Position numbers and translations under genes: made by a program. Positions 23,666 to 34,462 of a stretch of 64,000 nucleotides of DNA are shown in pieces; within the stretch, counting starts at the first letter, position 1, and every line of letters starts with the position of its first letter. The notes beneath the pieces were generated by a model. It had not been told where the DNA came from. It made no database searches and was given only the letters and a program-made list of their open reading frames with translations. Location: the NCBI RefSeq assembly GCF_033568475.1, contig NC_133121.1, positions 29,061,374 through 29,125,373 on the forward strand, given 5' to 3'. The stretch is from Henckelia pumila (Eukaryota > Streptophyta > Magnoliopsida > Lamiales > Gesneriaceae).

Positions 23666-24010
23666 TAGTAGTAAATACTGATTAAGGTTAATTAAGTTGG
23701 ATATATTAAAACAAGATTATTAAGCTCATACACTTGAGCCCATGAAGAGGATCCAAAATATAGAAGGCTCATGAACCATGTGTGAAAAGTCTATAAATAG
23801 AGGACTCTCTCATATTCCAAGGTATTCTCTCACTTTCTCTCAATTTATGCTCTAAAGCTCTCTAGTTTTTGTTAGTACATATTTTGGGGTAGATCGCTGA
23901 CTTGAGCATCGGAGGATTTTCGTCGAGTATCCCCCTGCGCCTCTAATCTCATTTCGTGATGCAGGTGACAACCCTAGCATTGTTGGAGTAAATACGTAAG
24001 GAGTGCTTAA
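23666..24010 (+). repeat. Possible LTR fragment with TATA box
   Basis: Contains CTATAAATAG at 23791-23800 followed by CT-rich sequence, and an apparent splice-like GATGCAGGTGAC near 23960. This looks like the promoter/R part of an LTR, cut by the neighbouring chromovirus LTR at 24011. No coding region. Confidence 0.35.
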
Positions 24011-24095
24011 TGTGAGACCTCGGTTCTAAACAACAATTAAAGGAGTAATTCAATAAGAAGCAATTAAAAGCCAAGAGCATTTTTTTTTTTTAAAG

Positions 24096-24270
24096 GGGAC
24101 GCGCGGGCGCACAGCTTGAGGCGCGGGCGCGCATGGCGTGCTGCCCAAGCCCTCGCGCGGGCGCGCCACCCGAGGCACGGGCGCGCCTGAAGCTCTGCCC
24201 AAAACTTTTGAAACGAAGTGCGGGACGCGCGGGCGCTTCACCCGAGGCACGGGCGCGCATGGCCTGCTGA
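24096..24270. repeat. GC-rich GCGCGGGCGC repeat cluster inside an LTR
   Basis: About six copies of a core like GCGCGGGCGCGC or GCACGGGCGCGC in 175 bp, in an otherwise AT-rich LTR. Confidence 0.7.
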
Positions 24271-24897
24271 AATGGCTCAAAACAAGCATCCAAAAGTGCA
24301 ATAACATAACCAAAAGAACTCTAACATGATCCAACTAATATATATCCAACAACATAGCATTTAAATACATAAAAGTGAAGAACACGCATCGACGCTAGCT
24401 ATTACAAGTCGAATACAGAATACAAGAGTTCTAACCACAAGCAATACCACTTCCAATCCAAGTTCCAGTTCTTAACATGCTTCAAAACATAAACTAGATT
24501 GTCATGCTAACAAGACTTCTAAACCGAGTCTCACTTCTACATCATTCCCTCAAAGCTAACCATGCCTCTTCTGACTTGATCCTGCCCCACCTGTTGCCAA
24601 GTACACATACAAAACAAAGCAACAGCCGGATAACCGGTGAGAATGATAATCCCAGTAAAAGAAACATAACAAGTAATACAACAATAATCATGCTTTCAAG
24701 TCAACGACGAAATCCATGACAACGTAATGAGATGCATGTCTTAAACCGGGATATCAAATCTGATAAACGAGGGATTGCTGCTGTGCTTTTGGGATCCCGA
24801 GGGTGAGATTACGTAACGACTCACCGACTCACCCAATCGAGGTGGTGCCACGTATCCCACTCCTCTAGACTTTGAGCAACTATAATGAGTATGCTAG

Positions 24898-26761
24898 TGT
24901 TGGAAAACGCGGCTCTCAGATCAATCACGATTGATACCCGGTGCAGCGGAAGTTTAAAAATTTTATCATGGAACAATTCCATGGTGTGGGTATCAACCAT
25001 TCAACGATTAAATTATTGTGTGTGTAATATTCAAATAACAATTAATTAAATTTTACCTTCAATCTCGCAACGAGATTACTGGACACCAACAGATTTTATC
25101 TGCTCTTGTTGTCTCTCCCTGGAACCGATGAACTCCTTCAATCAGGTCCACGAACAGAGGTTTAATCCCTCTGATAGATTGCACTAGAAAATCTATCAGA
25201 AGTTTTCTGCGAAGAGATTACACGAATCTGATTCGTTATTCCTGACCGCGATTCAAAATCACAGACCGGAATTTTCTCGGGCAGAGGGGGAGGGGTCGGC
25301 CGAAATTTTCTTTTAGAGAGACTAGGGTTTTCGATTTTTGCTCTCAAAAATTATGACCTGTTGTGTGTAATTTCTGTACTGAAATAACTTATTTATAATG
25401 CAGGCCACTAACACCTTAGGGCCCATTAGTCATAAGTTAGGGCCCGACAAGCAAAGCCCGCTCGTTCAGAAATTAATATAAAATTCATCGTGACTCCGAT
25501 TGATGAAACGATTTCACCAATGTGCACAGAAACCATTTCTGCACGTTTTAAAGTCAAAATAAATTTTCCTGAATCCGAATTCAGTGGTTTCCAAAAATGT
25601 CCATCCCTATGTCATTTTAGGAAACCCTACTCCCTTACTCTTAATTAAGAAGTCCAACTCCTTAGTTCATTAAATTTAACTCTTTAAATTTAACTATCTC
25701 AACGGGGATTAAAACTCCATTACACTGTGTGACCCTCAATGGTTCAGGGATACAGCTAGCCGTGGGCTCACAACTCCTTGTGACTCGAAACAACACTTTC
25801 CGACTTGCCCAACGAATCATGGTAAAGCGCCTAGCAACATCGCCCCATGATTCCCTAGGTATCACTGATAGTGCCTACAAGAACCAGTAGATTTTGGTTA
25901 GCGTACAGTACGGTCCCTTCATCCATATATCCCGATCGAATCAACAACCATTGGTATATCGAGAGTCGCTCAAGATTCGATAACTATGCAATACATCTTG
26001 AAGATCAAATTAGTGACATCGCATGTGCTACTAAGAAACCATTTCTTAAATCACATCAATTACTCTGGCCAGAGATTTATCACACTAATATCTCCTCAGA
26101 TCGCATAGGATATCCACACTCGCAAGTATGTGGTGAATCCTTGACAACAATGCATTGACTCCTATATGTGTCGTAACTGTACCCAATCTCGACACCTGAT
26201 GACCCCCATAGAGTCGGTAAACGAGTCAAAGCACAGCACTAGCATATAGAGTCTCCATGATGTTTCAAGTCGTAAGGACTAATGGTGTACAACCAAAACC
26301 GCGGACTTAATCCACTCGATAAGTGATAACCACTTGGAAAGTCCGGATAGGGTAGTTCGACTATTCATCCTATGAATATCCATTTGCATGCTTCGAACAT
26401 CTCCATGTTCCCTACCAATGAAACGTGGTACTCCGCATCGCAAATGCTAGTCTCAAACTCGAGCGATCCTTATCCTTATTTTCGGACGGCTCAATCGACT
26501 AGGAACGGTTTTAGAACATACAGTGACTATAAGATGTATTTCATGATAGACATCTCCATGTTCTACCACATCTTACATACACTATAGTATATTCAAGGTC
26601 TTTATCAAAACAACAATAGTATATCACAATATAACAATATGAAGTAATATAAAGTCATTGCCATTAAAAAGTGTAAATAATATTAAACAAAAGATTGTTT
26701 ATACAAAGAGTCATCAAAACCCATAGCCACACAGTTGGCTCACTGGGCACCCACTCTTACA
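24898..26761 (-). repeat. 3' LTR of copia element
   Basis: 1,864 bp. A TATA-like ATTATAAATA (minus strand, 25390-25399) marks the LTR promoter. The differences seen from the other LTR are A/G in GACTCGAAAC (about 25788) and in ATCAAAACCC (about 26719). Confidence 0.92.
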
Positions 26762-26775
26762 ATCTCCCACTTGCC

Positions 26776-29700
26776 CTATAGCCAACTAGTCATACTACGT
26801 AGACCCATTGCTTCGCGATGTTTGTCAAACAATGGTCCTGGCAAGGGCTTAGTAAGCGGATCAGCGATATTGTCTGCAGAGGCCACTCGTTCGACAATGA
26901 TGTCTCCTCTTTCCACAATCTCCCGGATTATGTGGTATTTCCTCAGTACGTGTTTGGATCTTTGATGAGACCTTGGTTCCTTTGCTTGAGCAACGGCACC
27001 CGTGTTGTCGCAGTACACCGGGACTGGACCAACAAATTCAGGAATGACGCCCAACTCTTGGACGAAATTCCTCATCCAAACGGCCTCTTTAGTAGCAGCT
27101 GATGCTGCAATGTATTCAGCCTCAGTGGTGGAATCCGCTGTGGTGTCCTGCTTGGAACTCTTCCAAGAGACAGCACCGCCATTGAGCATGAACACAAATC
27201 CAGAGGTTGACTTCGAGTCATCCACATCACTTTGGAAGCTAGAGTCGGTATAGCCTTCCAATTTGAGTTCTCGTCCTCCATAAACCATGAACATATTCTT
27301 AGTCCTTCGCAAGTACTTAAGAATGTCCTTCACGGCTTTCCAATGCATTTGACCAGGATTAGACTGATATCTGCTCGTGACACTCAGAGCAAATGCTACA
27401 TCCGGTCTGGTAGATATCATCCCATACATGATACTACCTATAGCTGACGCATATGGTACATGTGTCATATTCTCTATCTCTTCATCAGTCTTGGGACACA
27501 TAGACTTGGATAGAGAAACTCCATGACACATGGGTAGATGTCCTCTTTTGGACCCATCCATTGAAAACCGTTTCAATATGGTATCGATGTAGGTTGATTG
27601 AGTGAGTCCTATCATTCTCTTAGACCTATCTCTATAGATCTGTATCCCAAGAATGTAGGATGCCTCTCCCAAATCCTTCATCGAAAATCTACCTGATAAC
27701 CATATCTTTGTTGACTGCAACATCCCTACATCATTCCCAATGAGTAGGATGTCATCAACATAAAGTACTAAGAATGTCACAGCATCCTTAACTACTTTCT
27801 TGTACACGCACGGTTCCTCCGGGTTCTTGATGAAACCAAAATCTTTTATTGTTTCATCAAATTTCTGGTTCCAACTTCTTGATGCTTGTTTTAGACCATA
27901 AATTGATCTCTGAAGCTTGCATACCTTATGCTCGCTTCCCATGGATGTGAACCCCTCAGGCTGCCTCATATAGATTTCTTCCTTAATGTCTCCATTAAGA
28001 AAAGCAGTCTTCACATCCATCTGCCATATCTCATAGTCATACCATGCAGCTATGGCAATAAGGATTCTTATGGACTTGAACATAGCAACTGGTGAAAAGG
28101 TTTCATCATATTCAACTCCTTGCCTTTGAGTATAACCTTTCGCCACCAATCGCGCCTTGTAGGTCAATACCTTACCATCAGGCCCAAGCTTTCTCTTGTA
28201 GATCCATTTACACCCTATCGGAACAATTCCATCGGGAGGATCTACTAAAGACCAAACTTGGTTTGTATGCATCGAATCCAATTCTGACTGCATAGCTTCA
28301 AGCCATAAATTCGAATCCGCATCAGAAATTGCTTCCTTGAAGTTTCTTGGATCACATCCAATGTCGGGTTCATCTTGATCCCCTTCAAGAAGAAGACCAT
28401 ATCGAACTGGAGGTCTAGAAGTCCTTTCGGATCTTCTAGGTGCAGGCGTGTCCAGCAATGGTTCCTGAGGTGTAGGATCGTTATTTTGTATTTCGGGTTC
28501 TTCTCGAACTTCTTCGAGTTCCATCATCTCGCCTTTCTTATCCAATAAGAACTCCTTCTCCAAGAAGGTGGCATTCCTAGAAACAAACACCTTTGTTTCA
28601 GCAGGATAATAGAAATAATATCCGATTGAATTCTTCGGATACCCTACAAAATAACATAAGCTGGATCGACTATCCAACTTATCTCCCACTGTCCGCTTCA
28701 CGTAAGCAGGACATCCCCAAATCCTCAAGTACGAATACTTAGGAGCTTTGCCATTCCATAACTCGTATGGTGTTTTGTCCACTGCTTTAGTGTGGACGTT
28801 GTTCAACAACAATACCGCCGTTTCAAGCGCATAGCCCCAAAACGAAGGTGGAAGCTCAGTGAAGCTCATCATAGATCGAACCATGTCCAACAAAGTTCGA
28901 TTACGACGCTCCGATACACCATTAAGCTGTGGTGTCATAGGAGGAGTCCACTGAGAGAGAATCCCATTCTCTTTCAGATAGTCCAAAAACTCGGTACTCA
29001 AGTATTCTCCACCTCGATCCGATCGAAGTGCTTTAATACTTTTACCTAGCTTGTTTTCTACTTCAGCCCTGAATTCTTTGAACTTTTCAAATGCTTCAGA
29101 CTTATATTTCATTAAATATAAATACCCATACCTTGAATAATCATCAGTAAAGGTAATGAAGTAGGTGTGGCCATGTTGAGTCCCTACTCTAAATGGACCA
29201 CAAACATCTGTATGGATCAAATCCAACAGATTCTGACTACGCTCAGGTTTCCCCTTAAAAGGAGATTTAGTCATTTTTCCTTTTAGGCAGGATTCACAAG
29301 TAGGTAGAGAGTTAATATCAGACATATCAAACATGCCCTCTCCCACTAGCTTGTTCATCCTTCTTGAGGAAATATGACCTAGCCTAGCGTGCCAAAGGTT
29401 TGCCGGGTTTTGACTATCGATTTTTCTTTTGTTTGTTGTAGCCGGTTTATCAAAATAATTAATTGGAACGTCTTTTAGTTTTAAATTGTATAGATCGTTT
29501 TCAAGTTGTCCATTTCCAATTAAACATTCATTCTTGTAAATATTGCAAATCCCATTCACAAAATTACAAGAATAACCATCTCTATCAAGCATAGAAATAG
29601 AAATAATGTTTTTAATTAAATCTGGCACAAATAAAACATCTCTCAACAATAATTTAAAACCATTCTGCAAAATCAAACAAACATCTCCAATGGCCGTAGC

Positions 29701-29940
29701 TTCAACTCTGGAACCATTCCCGAGCCTCAGCTGGGTCTCACCCATTCTAAGCCTGCGACTTCTTGTCATCACCTGCAAATCATTGCAAATGTGAGATCCA
29801 CATCCGGTATCCAATACCCAAGAAGTTGTATTAAGTGACATGTTTATTTCGATATAGAACATACCCTTTGCAGTTCCTAACTGCTCAAGATACTCCTTGC
29901 AGTTGCGCTTCCAATGACCGGCTTCTTGCAGTAATGGCAA
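26776..29940 (-). CDS. copia pol: protease, integrase, reverse transcriptase, RNase H
   Basis: 1,054 open codons, ending SMTSWL. In order: second half of the zinc knuckle (GHWKRNC, residues 8-14), protease LDTGCGSH (about 43-50), GAG-pre-integrase LWHARLGH, integrase core (DLIHTDVCGPF, then RSDRGGEYLS and GVSERRNRTL), RT from about 560 with the catalytic YVDD near 705, and RNase H with YTDSSF and STTEAEYIA before the C-terminus. All catalytic motifs look intact. The first Met is not a natural start: the frame continues upstream into gag apart from the 1-bp loss near 29918-29921. The product would be processed by its own protease in virus-like particles. Confidence 0.92.
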   Translation of the reverse strand: MPLLQEAGHWKRNCKEYLEQLGTAKGMFYIEINMSLNTTSWVLDTGCGSHICNDLQVMTRSRRLRMGETQLRLGNGSRVEATAIGDVCLILQNGFKLLLRDVLFVPDLIKNIISISMLDRDGYSCNFVNGICNIYKNECLIGNGQLENDLYNLKLKDVPINYFDKPATTNKRKIDSQNPANLWHARLGHISSRRMNKLVGEGMFDMSDINSLPTCESCLKGKMTKSPFKGKPERSQNLLDLIHTDVCGPFRVGTQHGHTYFITFTDDYSRYGYLYLMKYKSEAFEKFKEFRAEVENKLGKSIKALRSDRGGEYLSTEFLDYLKENGILSQWTPPMTPQLNGVSERRNRTLLDMVRSMMSFTELPPSFWGYALETAVLLLNNVHTKAVDKTPYELWNGKAPKYSYLRIWGCPAYVKRTVGDKLDSRSSLCYFVGYPKNSIGYYFYYPAETKVFVSRNATFLEKEFLLDKKGEMMELEEVREEPEIQNNDPTPQEPLLDTPAPRRSERTSRPPVRYGLLLEGDQDEPDIGCDPRNFKEAISDADSNLWLEAMQSELDSMHTNQVWSLVDPPDGIVPIGCKWIYKRKLGPDGKVLTYKARLVAKGYTQRQGVEYDETFSPVAMFKSIRILIAIAAWYDYEIWQMDVKTAFLNGDIKEEIYMRQPEGFTSMGSEHKVCKLQRSIYGLKQASRSWNQKFDETIKDFGFIKNPEEPCVYKKVVKDAVTFLVLYVDDILLIGNDVGMLQSTKIWLSGRFSMKDLGEASYILGIQIYRDRSKRMIGLTQSTYIDTILKRFSMDGSKRGHLPMCHGVSLSKSMCPKTDEEIENMTHVPYASAIGSIMYGMISTRPDVAFALSVTSRYQSNPGQMHWKAVKDILKYLRRTKNMFMVYGGRELKLEGYTDSSFQSDVDDSKSTSGFVFMLNGGAVSWKSSKQDTTADSTTEAEYIAASAATKEAVWMRNFVQELGVIPEFVGPVPVYCDNTGAVAQAKEPRSHQRSKHVLRKYHIIREIVERGDIIVERVASADNIADPLTKPLPGPLFDKHREAMGLRSMTSWL

Positions 29941-30689
29941 ACATCCTTGGATTTTCCATTGTTTGAAGCCTTTGTCTTTTGCTTCTTCTCGGGTTCCACT
30001 TTCTTGGGTGGGGCAGAACGTTTCTTGCCCTTCATACTTGGCCCTTTCTTAGCAGAAGATGAGGAGCCCACCAAGAAAGCTGGCTTATCCTTCTTAAGTG
30101 TGGATTCATATGTAACGAGCATATTGACCATCTCTTCAAGGATGGCCTCTATCTTGTTCATATTAAAATTTATCACGAATCCATCAAATGAAGAAGGAAG
30201 AGATAGAAGCAGCAAGTCCACATTGAGTTCATGCTCCAACACCAAATCAAGGGTCGCTAACTTCTGTATGAGCCAAATCACTCGTACCCCATGATCACGG
30301 ACCGAAGTCCCTTCACGCATGCGGCACGTCATCAACTCCTTAACAGTAGAGAACCTTTCAGCCCTCGACTGAGCCCCAAAAAGTTCCTTGAGTTGCGCGT
30401 GAATGTCAGCAGCATTCACCGTGTCCTCAAATCGCCTCTGGAGTTCATCAGACATCGAGGCTTGCATATAGCATTTGGTCTTGATGTCATGGTCCCACCA
30501 TGCATCAAGCTTGGCCAATTCCTCCGGACTAACATCAGCTGGTGCTTCCTTCGGAGGTGCTTTCTCTAACACATAGAGCATTTTCTCCGAAGTTAAGACA
30601 ATCTTCAACTTCCGGAACCATTCCGTATAGTTGGCGCCAGTCAGCTTGTTTTGTTCGAGGATCGAGAATAAAGGATTTCGCGAATTCAT
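29877..30689 (-). CDS. copia gag
   Basis: 270 codons from MNSRNPLFSILEQNKL. A UBN2/retrotransposon-gag type capsid region occupies residues 1-205, followed by a Lys/Ser-rich basic stretch and the start of a CCHC zinc knuckle, CHYCKK at 251-256. From there the frame runs out of register: the remaining knuckle residues GHWKRNC are in the pol frame. In relatives gag and pol form one continuous ORF, so this copy appears to have lost one G of a GG pair. Confidence 0.88.
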   Translation of the reverse strand: MNSRNPLFSILEQNKLTGANYTEWFRKLKIVLTSEKMLYVLEKAPPKEAPADVSPEELAKLDAWWDHDIKTKCYMQASMSDELQRRFEDTVNAADIHAQLKELFGAQSRAERFSTVKELMTCRMREGTSVRDHGVRVIWLIQKLATLDLVLEHELNVDLLLLSLPSSFDGFVINFNMNKIEAILEEMVNMLVTYESTLKKDKPAFLVGSSSSAKKGPSMKGKKRSAPPKKVEPEKKQKTKASNNGKSKDVCHYCKKPVIGSATARSILSS

Positions 30690-30880
30690 TGTATGAAATA
30701 CTGAAAAGGAAAACAGACATATATCAATGATTGTTTAACAATTTACTAAGACATAAAATAGGCGAATTTAATTTTATGAATCTCACTCCCACTATTTTAA
30801 CGATTTCACCACCCTCTAGTGAAAACGGGAAACTTTTTCCTTAGTGAGAACATGGAGTCCAATTGACAAACTTATGGTCC

Positions 30881-31160
30881 CGAATAATATCAGCCAACCA
30901 TAATTCTCAAAAGGTAGAGCCCAATTGCTTCCAAAGCAACCCCCATGTATTTACCTCATGTCCAATAAGGGCCCAATAATATGACGCCGTTTAAAGTGAC
31001 ATGTCAAGATGACCCATCAATATTAAGTTGTGATGGACGGTCGCCATGTGGATCCCCCAATAATATGAGCCGATCCCATGGGAGTTCCACCCAACTTACA
31101 ACATTTGTCGATCCAATGTACAGCTTTCCGACGGACGGGCCCCCCCAATAATATGAGCCG
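30881..31160 (-). repeat. Four spaced copies of an AATAATATGAGCC motif in the leader
   Basis: Copies at about 30881 (CGAATAATATCAGCC), 30972 (CCCAATAATATGACGCC), 31056 (CCCAATAATATGAGCCG) and 31143 (same). Spacing is 91, 84 and 87 bp; intervening sequence is poorly conserved. Confidence 0.7.
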
Positions 31161-32207
31161 GACCGTATCCGCGGATAGCATCACATACATTGACCGTTGA
31201 TGGAAGGTAGGAACATTTAAACAATATTTAAATTTCCTTTATTTATCTTGATATAAATTTTAAATCATATTTAAAATGAGGGATTTTATTTATAAAAATA
31301 TTTGTCTCATCATATTTAATTTATTGCATGCATTGCCGGATTCACGCAATTTATGTCTAAACATGCATACAATCATAATATCACATATTATTTAGGATGA
31401 TCGATTCCATTTCTAATTGACCCGTGGTTGCCAATCACGGGTCTTAGTCCAATCCTAGGTAATATGCAGTATGCAAATGCAATCCTATTACATATGCTTC
31501 CAATTTACATTTCTTCAGTCTTCATTGTCTACTGGGCCCACCATCTTCAAATCTTGATCTCCCACTAAATCTAATGTATTTACAATAAATAACAATGACA
31601 AGTAGGGGATACATTTTTAGGGGGTGGGAACGGGCTATAAACCAAGCCCACTTTTATTACATATGACATTCATATCGGGCCATAAACCAGGCCCATTAAT
31701 AAAACCAACAATAATAAAGACAAAATGTAAATTCCTAACATACACCTACAAAATTGGTCATGGCAATCGATCATCCTTATCCAATAACATTTAATTCAAA
31801 ATTAATTTATTGGATAACATGCTGTGGCAATTCAAATTTAAACAAGATAAAATCATATTTTATATATAAAATCTCATTTCACATATAAAATCATATTTTA
31901 TCTCTATATCAAATAAAATCATATTTTATCTATAAAATCCAATTTTACAAATAAAATCATATTTTACTTAATATATCATAAGATCATATCTTATCATCAA
32001 TTGTACCAAAATAATTGATTTCAAAATTCAATTTACGGATAAAATATTAAAATTTTCCAAAAATTCAAATTTATCCAAAATCAATTTTAAAATTTACGGA
32101 CTCGAACAATTCGATCCGAAATCTCGTGAACCAATCAAAAACAATTTTTGACCGGATCAAAAATAAAATTTTAAATATTAAAATTAATTTTTAAATAAAA
32201 ATATAAT

Positions 32208-32472
32208 TTTTCCCGCGGGCCGCCCGGGACACTCCCGGCCGGCCCGCACCCGGGGCGCGGGCCGGGGGCAGCCCGGCTGCCCCCTTAGGGCAGCGCCTGG
32301 CGCCGCCCCTGGGCGGCGCCGTGCGCCGCCCTGGGCGGCGCCGAGCGCCGCCCTGCGCAGCGCCGAGCGCCGCCTTGGGCGGCGCCGTGCGCCCCCTTTG
32401 GGCGGCGCCGTGCGCCGCCCGGGGCAGCAACAATTGCTGCCCCACCGGGCAGCGATCCAATCGCTGCCCGGG
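32208..32472 (-). repeat. GC-rich hairpin array in the copia leader
   Basis: Five tandem 22-23 bp units (32311-32421) each containing the palindrome GGCGCC within GGGCGGCGCCGTGCGCCGCC-like sequence. These are followed by two perfect stem-loops, GGGCAGCAA with loop CAA (32422-32442) and CCGGGCAGCGAT with loop CCA (32445-32471). Upstream 32208-32310 is also nearly pure G/C. In element orientation the stem-loops begin about 115 nt after the primer-binding site. Confidence 0.85.
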
Positions 32473-32584
32473 TTTTGCCTCGAAAATTTTTTTTTTTTAT
32501 TTAAAAATATTTATTTTGTTTCAAAAACCGAGACTCAAAAATTTTGTACAATTGATTAATTTAATCGTTTGATCTGAGCAACCT

Positions 32585-32597
32585 GGCTTTGATACCA
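32585..32597 (-). other. Primer-binding site of copia element
   Basis: Minus strand TGGTATCAAAGCC, one base after the LTR end CCAACA; matches the initiator-Met tRNA site with one change. Confidence 0.85.
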
Positions 32598-32598
32598 C

Positions 32599-34462
32599 TG
32601 TTGGAAAACGCGGCTCTCAGATCAATCACGATTGATACCCGGTGCAGCGGAAGTTTAAAAATTTTATCATGGAACAATTCCATGGTGTGGGTATCAACCA
32701 TTCAACGATTAAATTATTGTGTGTGTAATATTCAAATAACAATTAATTAAATTTTACCTTCAATCTCGCAACGAGATTACTGGACACCAACAGATTTTAT
32801 CTGCTCTTGTTGTCTCTCCCTGGAACCGATGAACTCCTTCAATCAGGTCCACGAACAGAGGTTTAATCCCTCTGATAGATTGCACTAGAAAATCTATCAG
32901 AAGTTTTCTGCGAAGAGATTACACGAATCTGATTCGTTATTCCTGACCGCGATTCAAAATCACAGACCGGAATTTTCTCGGGCAGAGGGGGAGGGGTCGG
33001 CCGAAATTTTCTTTTAGAGAGACTAGGGTTTTCGATTTTTGCTCTCAAAAATTATGACCTGTTGTGTGTAATTTCTGTACTGAAATAACTTATTTATAAT
33101 GCAGGCCACTAACACCTTAGGGCCCATTAGTCATAAGTTAGGGCCCGACAAGCAAAGCCCGCTCGTTCAGAAATTAATATAAAATTCATCGTGACTCCGA
33201 TTGATGAAACGATTTCACCAATGTGCACAGAAACCATTTCTGCACGTTTTAAAGTCAAAATAAATTTTCCTGAATCCGAATTCAGTGGTTTCCAAAAATG
33301 TCCATCCCTATGTCATTTTAGGAAACCCTACTCCCTTACTCTTAATTAAGAAGTCCAACTCCTTAGTTCATTAAATTTAACTCTTTAAATTTAACTATCT
33401 CAACGGGGATTAAAACTCCATTACACTGTGTGACCCTCAATGGTTCAGGGATACAGCTAGCCGTGGGCTCACAACTCCTTGTGACTCGGAACAACACTTT
33501 CCGACTTGCCCAACGAATCATGGTAAAGCGCCTAGCAACATCGCCCCATGATTCCCTAGGTATCACTGATAGTGCCTACAAGAACCAGTAGATTTTGGTT
33601 AGCGTACAGTACGGTCCCTTCATCCATATATCCCGATCGAATCAACAACCATTGGTATATCGAGAGTCGCTCAAGATTCGATAACTATGCAATACATCTT
33701 GAAGATCAAATTAGTGACATCGCATGTGCTACTAAGAAACCATTTCTTAAATCACATCAATTACTCTGGCCAGAGATTTATCACACTAATATCTCCTCAG
33801 ATCGCATAGGATATCCACACTCGCAAGTATGTGGTGAATCCTTGACAACAATGCATTGACTCCTATATGTGTCGTAACTGTACCCAATCTCGACACCTGA
33901 TGACCCCCATAGAGTCGGTAAACGAGTCAAAGCACAGCACTAGCATATAGAGTCTCCATGATGTTTCAAGTCGTAAGGACTAATGGTGTACAACCAAAAC
34001 CGCGGACTTAATCCACTCGATAAGTGATAACCACTTGGAAAGTCCGGATAGGGTAGTTCGACTATTCATCCTATGAATATCCATTTGCATGCTTCGAACA
34101 TCTCCATGTTCCCTACCAATGAAACGTGGTACTCCGCATCGCAAATGCTAGTCTCAAACTCGAGCGATCCTTATCCTTATTTTCGGACGGCTCAATCGAC
34201 TAGGAACGGTTTTAGAACATACAGTGACTATAAGATGTATTTCATGATAGACATCTCCATGTTCTACCACATCTTACATACACTATAGTATATTCAAGGT
34301 CTTTATCAAAACAACAATAGTATATCACAATATAACAATATGAAGTAATATAAAGTCATTGCCATTAAAAAGTGTAAATAATATTAAACAAAAGATTGTT
34401 TATACAAAGAGTCATCAAAGCCCATAGCCACACAGTTGGCTCACTGGGCACCCACTCTTACA
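32599..34462 (-). repeat. 5' LTR of copia element
   Basis: 1,864 bp, near-identical to 24898-26761. TATA-like ATTATAAATA on the minus strand at 33091-33100 would start the genomic RNA toward lower coordinates. Confidence 0.92.

Larger units (their letters stand above)
30690..32584 (-). other. copia 5' leader, 1.9 kb, non-coding
   Basis: Between the primer-binding site and gag there is no open reading frame of note. It contains a spaced motif repeat (30881-31160), two GGGCYATAAACCARGCCC-like boxes (31632-31655 and 31676-31700), an array of ATAAAATCATATTTTAT-like repeats (31845-31995) and a GC-rich hairpin cluster (32208-32472). Confidence 0.7.
24898..34462 (-). mobile_element. Young Ty1/copia retrotransposon, complete
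   Basis: A 9,565-bp element with two 1,864-bp LTRs (plus strand TGTTGG to CTTACA), a perfect 5-bp target duplication GCTAG (24893-24897 and 34463-34467), primer-binding site, about 1.9 kb leader, gag, pol and a polypurine tract at 26762-26775. Domain order integrase before RT puts it in Ty1/copia. The LTRs differ at only two positions that I could find, so the insertion is recent. A 1-bp loss separates the gag and pol frames. Confidence 0.93.

Noticed and set aside
24050..24334. Arg/Pro-rich open frames on both strands in the GC-rich block
   Set aside because: They come from GCGCGGGCGC repeats inside an LTR, with no recognisable domain; GC-rich sequence lacks stops by chance.
25162..26158. 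Short open frames inside the copia LTRs, present twice
   Set aside because: They recur only because the LTRs are duplicates, overlap the promoter and R/U5 regions, and match no protein I recognise.
32191..32572. Ala/Arg/Pro-rich open frames on both strands in the copia leader
   Set aside because: Same reason: a GC-rich tandem repeat gives open frames on both strands; structure, not coding, explains it.
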